Shown here one piece after another: positions 60,460 through 64,000 of a stretch of 64,000 nucleotides of DNA. The notes under the pieces are model-generated. The model was not told the origin of the DNA and made no database searches. It was given only the letters and a program-made list of their open reading frames with translations. The stretch spans positions 102,541 to 166,540 of the forward strand of contig CBFDBU010000003.1 of assembly GCA_965603125.1 (NCBI GenBank), given 5' to 3'. Within the stretch, counting starts at the first letter, position 1, and each line of letters opens with the position of its first letter. Made by a program: the position numbers and the translations under genes. This DNA comes from JAJRTA01 sp965603125 (lineage in GTDB: Bacteria; Zixibacteria; MSB-5A5; GN15; FEB-12).

Positions 60460-62031
60460 CTAATGCTTGAAATGTCTGGCGCCGGTGAAGACCATGGCCG
60501 CATCGGCCTTGTCGGCCGCCTCGATAGCCTGTTCATCCCCCTTGGAGCCACCCGGTTGAATGATCGCCGTGACGCCCGCATCGGTGGCTACTTCGACACC
60601 GTCCGGCATCGGAAAGAAAGCGTCGGAGGCCATCACCGCACCCCTGGCCCGGTCGCCCGCCCGCTTGACGGCCATGAATCCGGAATCGACACGCGAGGTT
60701 TGCCCCATGCCGATCCCCACCGTGGCGTCACCTTTGGCCAGCACGATGGCGTTCGACTTGGTATGCTTGACCACCTTCCAGGCGAACATCAGAGATTTGA
60801 GTTCCTCCGGAGTAGGCGCGCGGTGTGTGACTACTTTCAGTGAGGATTCCAGCGTGATCAGGTCATCGGCAGTCTGCACTAACAGCCCGCCGCGGATATT
60901 CTTATAGACTACCTGGTTTTTCATGCGTCCGGCGGTGATTTCGGGAAGTGCCAAAAGGCGCCGCGCCTTTTTCTTCTTGAGCAGTTTGAATGCTTCCTCA
61001 GCAAACGAAGGTGCCAATATGCACTCCACAAACGGCGTATCGTGAAGCAATTTGGCGCACGTCATGTCTACCTCCCGGTTGAGACCGATTATCGATCCGA
61101 ATGCGGAAAGCGGATCGCTGTCATAAGCCCGCTGGTAGGCCTTCGCCAGGGTTTCTCCTGTGGCCGCACCGCAGGGGTTGGCATGTTTTAGAACACAGGC
61201 AAACGGCTCCTCGAAATCCAGCAACATGTCCAGGGTAGCGTCGAGATCACCGTAATTGTTGTAGGAGAGTTCCTTGCCTGAGAGAGTTTCGGCATTAAGC
61301 AGGGTAGCGGCTTTGAAAGCGTCCAGGGCGTACAGTTCCGCCTGCTGGTGAGGATTCTCACCATAGCGAAGCTTGGCGCGGGAAGAATAGCTCAAGGTGA
61401 GTTGCCTGGGAAACAGAACGCCTTCTTCGTCCTTGCCGCGACTGAAGTAGGTGGCGATAGCGGCGTCATAAGCGGTCGTCAGGGAAAACGCCTTGGTAGC
61501 GCACTGCCTTCTGAATGCCGGGTCGGTGGCGCCGCCATTGCTCTTGAGTAGCTTCACCAGGCGGCTGTAATCGTCGGGATCCACGACCACCGTAACGCTC
61601 TCGTGGTTTTTGGCCGCCGCCCGGATCATCGACGGCCCGCCGATGTCTATGTTCTCGATTATCTCGGCGTCGTCGGTATCCGGCCTGGCCAGGGTTTCAC
61701 GGAACGGGTAGAGATTGACTACCACCAGGTCGATCATCCGATAATCCAACTGGCTGAGTTGCTCGTTATCATCGGCATTGTCTCTCCGGCACAGAAGCCC
61801 GGCGTAGATTTTGGGATGCAGTGTTTTCACGCGCCCGCTCATTATCTCCGGAACGCCGGTGAAAGTCGACACAGAGATCGCCTGCACGCCGGCTTCCTTC
61901 AGTCTCTTGAGTGTACCCCCGGTGGAGATGATCTGCACCCCTAATTCCTGAAGCTGCGACGCCAGGTCCTCGATCCCGGTCTTGTCCGAGACCGATAGCA
62001 GCGCCCGTTTTATCTTAACGTCCTGCGTCAT
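60460..62031 (-). CDS. purH: PurH, AICAR formyltransferase / IMP cyclohydrolase
   Basis: A 523-residue bifunctional enzyme for the last two steps to IMP. The N-terminal cyclohydrolase (MGS-like) has ALLSVSDKTGIEDLA, STGGTLKRLKEAGV and GRVKTLHPKIYAGLL. The C-terminal transformylase has LRYGENPHQQA, VLKHANPCGAA, SDPLSAFGSIIG, SNAIVLAK and SDAFFPMPDGVE. Last of the purN-purC-purH set. Confidence 0.96.
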   Translation of the reverse strand: MTQDVKIKRALLSVSDKTGIEDLASQLQELGVQIISTGGTLKRLKEAGVQAISVSTFTGVPEIMSGRVKTLHPKIYAGLLCRRDNADDNEQLSQLDYRMIDLVVVNLYPFRETLARPDTDDAEIIENIDIGGPSMIRAAAKNHESVTVVVDPDDYSRLVKLLKSNGGATDPAFRRQCATKAFSLTTAYDAAIATYFSRGKDEEGVLFPRQLTLSYSSRAKLRYGENPHQQAELYALDAFKAATLLNAETLSGKELSYNNYGDLDATLDMLLDFEEPFACVLKHANPCGAATGETLAKAYQRAYDSDPLSAFGSIIGLNREVDMTCAKLLHDTPFVECILAPSFAEEAFKLLKKKKARRLLALPEITAGRMKNQVVYKNIRGGLLVQTADDLITLESSLKVVTHRAPTPEELKSLMFAWKVVKHTKSNAIVLAKGDATVGIGMGQTSRVDSGFMAVKRAGDRARGAVMASDAFFPMPDGVEVATDAGVTAIIQPGGSKGDEQAIEAADKADAAMVFTGARHFKH

Positions 62032-62034
62032 GAT

Positions 62035-62937
62035 TCAGCCTTCCGTTAGTAGTCTTTGGGCTTCCCGGTAACGGGCGGCAGTGGCCCGCACCACCTCGTC
62101 AGGCAATACCGGTCCGGGCGGCTTCCTGTTCCAGCCGAGACCGGCGAGGTAGTCGCGTATCGGTTGCTTGTCGAATGACGGCTGACCCCGCCCGACCTGG
62201 TAGCGGTCCATCGGCCAGAAGCGGCTCGAGTCGGGTGAGAGTACCTCATCGATAAGCAGGAATCCCCCCTTATGGAAACCGAATTCAAACTTGGTATCGG
62301 CAATGATAATCCCCCTGTTGAGAGCATAATCGGCAGCTTTGCTATAAATCGCCAGGGATTTCTCCCGGCATAGCGAAGCGTCCTTTTCGCCAATCAGCTC
62401 CATTAGTTGGCGGTAGCTGATATTCTCGTCGTGCCCGCCCTCGTTTTTTGTCGACGGTGTAAACAGCGGCTCGGGGAGCTTCTCTGATTCCTTCAGATCG
62501 GGCGAAAACTCGAAGCCGTGCACGGTATTGCCACCGGCGGCACGCGCTTGAATGAGTTCCTTCCACATTGATCCGGAGATGTAGCCACGCACGATACATT
62601 CGCAGTCGATTCGCTCCGCCTTCCGCACCAACATGGAACGGCCGACCAGTTGATCGCGGTAGGGTCGTAGCGGGGCAGGGTAGGCGTCCACATCGGCCGT
62701 GAGGAAGTGGTTGTCCACAACATCCTTCAGGAAGTCAAACCAGAAGAGCGACATTGCCGTCAGTACCGCGCCCTTGCCGGGGATGCCGTTGGGGAGAACG
62801 ACGTCGAACGCAGAGATGCGATCGGTGGTGACAAAAAGCAGCGTGCCACCGAGGTCATACACGTCGCGCACCTTGCCCCGCACCAGTAAAGGGTATTCCC
62901 TGATGTTGGAGGATATCAGAACGTCACTGTCAGTCAA
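62035..62937 (-). CDS. purC: PurC, SAICAR synthetase
   Basis: A 300-residue ATP-dependent ligase (CAIR + aspartate). It shows LLVRGKVRDVYDLGGTLLFVTTDRISAFD, the family signature region IDCECIVRGYISGS, TKNEGGHDENISY, IADTKFEFGF and LIDEVLSPDSSRFWP. The ~300-residue length is the longer (yeast-type) form. It overlaps purN by 8 bases and is 3 bases from purH. Confidence 0.95.
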   Translation of the reverse strand: MTDSDVLISSNIREYPLLVRGKVRDVYDLGGTLLFVTTDRISAFDVVLPNGIPGKGAVLTAMSLFWFDFLKDVVDNHFLTADVDAYPAPLRPYRDQLVGRSMLVRKAERIDCECIVRGYISGSMWKELIQARAAGGNTVHGFEFSPDLKESEKLPEPLFTPSTKNEGGHDENISYRQLMELIGEKDASLCREKSLAIYSKAADYALNRGIIIADTKFEFGFHKGGFLLIDEVLSPDSSRFWPMDRYQVGRGQPSFDKQPIRDYLAGLGWNRKPPGPVLPDEVVRATAARYREAQRLLTEG

Positions 62938-63538
62938 GCGCGTACTCTCCGTTTATCAGTTTCTGCAAGACTCTCGGATAGAGCTTGTGCTCCTGCTCGA
63001 GGACGCGGGCCGCAAGAGTGTCAGGCGTGTCATCGCTCAGCACCGGGACTTTCGCCTGCTCAAGGATCTTGCCGTGGTCGTATATCTCGTCGACAATGTG
63101 CACCGTGGGGCCGGATTCCTTGTCACCCGAGGCAAGCACCGCCTCGTGAACGAAGTGACCGTACATCCCCTTGCCGCCATACCTGGGCAACAGCGCCGGA
63201 TGGATATTCACTATATGATTGCGAAAAGCCCGCACCACTACAACCGGAAGAAGGCTCAAAAACCCGGCCAGGGCGACATAGTCAATCCGGTGCTCCCTGA
63301 GTTTCGCGACCAGATCGCGGCCGGCTTCTTCGGGCGACAAATACTTCTTGCTCTTGAATACCATCGTCTCAATACCATCCGCGGCAGCCCGCTCAAGACC
63401 GTACGCCTTGCCTTTGGACGAAACCACCAGCGCGATCTCAGCCGTCAGGATGCCCGCCCTGGTGGCGTCGATCAGCGCCTGAAGGTTGCTTCCCGTGCCG
63501 GAGATAAGAACCGCTATCCGAGGCTTATTGTCTTCCAT
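62930..63538 (-). CDS. purN: PurN, glycinamide ribonucleotide formyltransferase
   Basis: A 202-residue folate-dependent transferase: RIAVLISGTGSNLQALID, VALAGFLSLL, the catalytic Asn/His region IVNIHPALLPRYGGKGMYG and DEIYDHGKILEQAKV. Asn-x-His is present, and the Asp lies in the DEIYDHG-type end motif. ATG 63538 is preferred over the TTG at 63550. First gene of the purNCH operon, behind a strong promoter. Confidence 0.94.
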   Translation of the reverse strand: MEDNKPRIAVLISGTGSNLQALIDATRAGILTAEIALVVSSKGKAYGLERAAADGIETMVFKSKKYLSPEEAGRDLVAKLREHRIDYVALAGFLSLLPVVVVRAFRNHIVNIHPALLPRYGGKGMYGHFVHEAVLASGDKESGPTVHIVDEIYDHGKILEQAKVPVLSDDTPDTLAARVLEQEHKLYPRVLQKLINGEYALD

Positions 63539-63606
63539 CTCATTCCGCAATCGGTCTCCCCGCCAGACAGTCCCGTGACAGTCCCATCAGCGTTCGCAAA
63601 GGCGGC

Positions 63607-63634
63607 AATATAAGGCCGGACATTTCGGTGTCAA
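63607..63634 (-). promoter_or_regulatory. Promoter of purN-purC-purH
   Basis: Minus strand: TTGACA (63629-63634), a 16-base spacer and TATATT (63607-63612), giving a leader of about 60 bases with no recognised riboswitch. Confidence 0.75.
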
Positions 63635-63715
63635 TCCCTATCATCATACGAAAACCGCCCTGGACTGATGCTGGAAATTGGCACTGGCGGGCGTGGAATT
63701 GGGGCCGATTTGCGG

Positions 63716-63745
63716 TTGACAAAAGGTTCGGGGTGGCTCGATATT
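63716..63745 (+). promoter_or_regulatory. Promoter of the small ORF at the right edge
   Basis: TTGACA (63716-63721), an 18-base spacer and GATATT (63740-63745), about 24 bases before the ATG. Confidence 0.55.
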
Positions 63746-63768
63746 GCAGCATATCCTTTGGGGAAACC

Positions 63769-63912
63769 ATGCCGAAGAACGACACAGACAAGAAGTTTGC
63801 GTACGACTTCAACCATACCTCAATCCGGCGCGCTGGCATTACCTATCACGCGAAAGGTCATGGTGATCATTTTCACCTGAGAATTGAGGATCCAGGTGGG
63901 ACGGGAAACTAA
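63769..63912 (+). CDS. Small His-rich protein of 47 residues, unknown
   Basis: It starts with ATG behind GGGGAAA and a plausible promoter. The sequence begins MPKNDTDKKFAYDFNHTSIR and ends with a His-rich HAKGHGDHFHLRIEDPG. DHFHLRI resembles a metal-binding strand of LAS-type peptidases, but the protein is far too short for such an enzyme. It is divergent from purN and borders IS21-like repeats. Expression is plausible; function unknown. Confidence 0.4.
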   Translation: MPKNDTDKKFAYDFNHTSIRRAGITYHAKGHGDHFHLRIEDPGGTGN

Positions 63913-63927
63913 TCGAAGAAAACCTAG

Positions 63928-64000
63928 TTTTGGTGCCTATTCCGACGATTCCGCCAGTCTGTTCCGATCGAAGGCGGCAGGTCATTCCGATCGATTCCGC
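63928..64000. mobile_element. Repeats resembling the end of an IS21-family element
   Basis: Three imperfect copies of a TTCCGA-containing unit follow one another: ATTCCGACGATTCCGCCAGTC, TGTTCCGATCGAAGGCGGCA and ATTCCGATCGATTCCGC, running off the window. Multiple TGTTCCGA-type repeats are typical of IS21 termini. No istA or istB is visible inside the window. Confidence 0.45.

Noticed and set aside
63540..63839. 99-codon minus-strand ORF upstream of purN
   Set aside because: It covers the purN promoter and the divergent small ORF, and has no family resemblance.

Overview
The window is a gene-dense, moderately G+C-rich stretch of a bacterial chromosome. Two large secreted proteases end in the NYPNPFNP...-type C-terminal sorting domain typical of type IX secretion cargo, and two PorV/PorQ-like barrels, a PKD-repeat lipoprotein and MlaE/MlaF point to a Gram-negative cell envelope. 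A four-subunit 2-oxoglutarate:ferredoxin oxidoreductase, TTG/GTG starts and TTGACA/TATATT promoters fit a member of the FCB-related candidate phyla; candidate Zixibacteria is my best guess, inferred from overall gene style and not proven. No rRNA, tRNA or CRISPR array was seen.

Layout, left to right. 0.2-6 kb: a subtilisin-like and an M6-like secreted protease, closed by a terminator. 6-10.2 kb: a YdhR-like protein on the minus strand, then a Fur-family regulator with FeoA, FeoB and a FeoB-associated Cys protein. 10.2-17.1 kb: a tightly overlapping plus-strand operon ecfT-truA-talC-purB-psd-pssA-purS-purQ-(DUF4321)-tatA-(unknown), mixing purine and phospholipid synthesis. 17.3-21.3 kb: a minus-strand signalling cassette (two-FHA protein, phosphoesterase, CHASE2-Ser/Thr kinase). 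21.4-24.8 kb: dusB, a REP-associated transposase between two matching hairpins, a solitary HEPN-like protein, and etfA. 24.9-29 kb: PKD lipoprotein (minus), then an SPFH/zinc-ribbon pair. 29.3-33.8 kb: an Asp-box propeller surface protein with two PorV/PorQ-like barrels. 33.8-36.6 kb: an isocitrate/isopropylmalate dehydrogenase followed by a scrap zone with hairpins, an HTH remnant, an rdgB 3' fragment and an IS110 transposase 5' fragment. 36.7-49.6 kb: a long minus-strand central-carbon block (cyclic-2,3-DPG-synthase-like GTPase, arcC, cca, sucC, sucD, korDABC, ndk, larA, mdh, icd). 49.8-52.2 kb: an aldehyde dehydrogenase with a CRP-like palindrome in its leader and a divergent barrel protein. 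52.3-58.9 kb: a minus-strand operon DUF494-coaC/coaB-UDG-dnaB-mlaE-mlaF-tgt. 59.1-60.4 kb: an inserted lipoprotein gene between direct repeats. 60.4-63.5 kb: purN-purC-purH. The right edge shows repeats resembling an IS21-type end.

The genes give a picture of a heterotroph or mixotroph that degrades protein outside the cell, takes up Fe(II), runs a ferredoxin-linked (reversible) 2-oxoglutarate/succinyl-CoA segment of the TCA cycle, and makes purines and phosphatidylethanolamine. The items most worth a second look are a histone-like basic tail on SucD, a coaBC gene split exactly at an A10 run, a RAYT with three REP-like hairpins showing compensatory stems, a ~110-bp block shared by the upstream regions of two distant genes, and the CHASE2-kinase/FHA/phosphoesterase and SPFH/zinc-ribbon cassettes.
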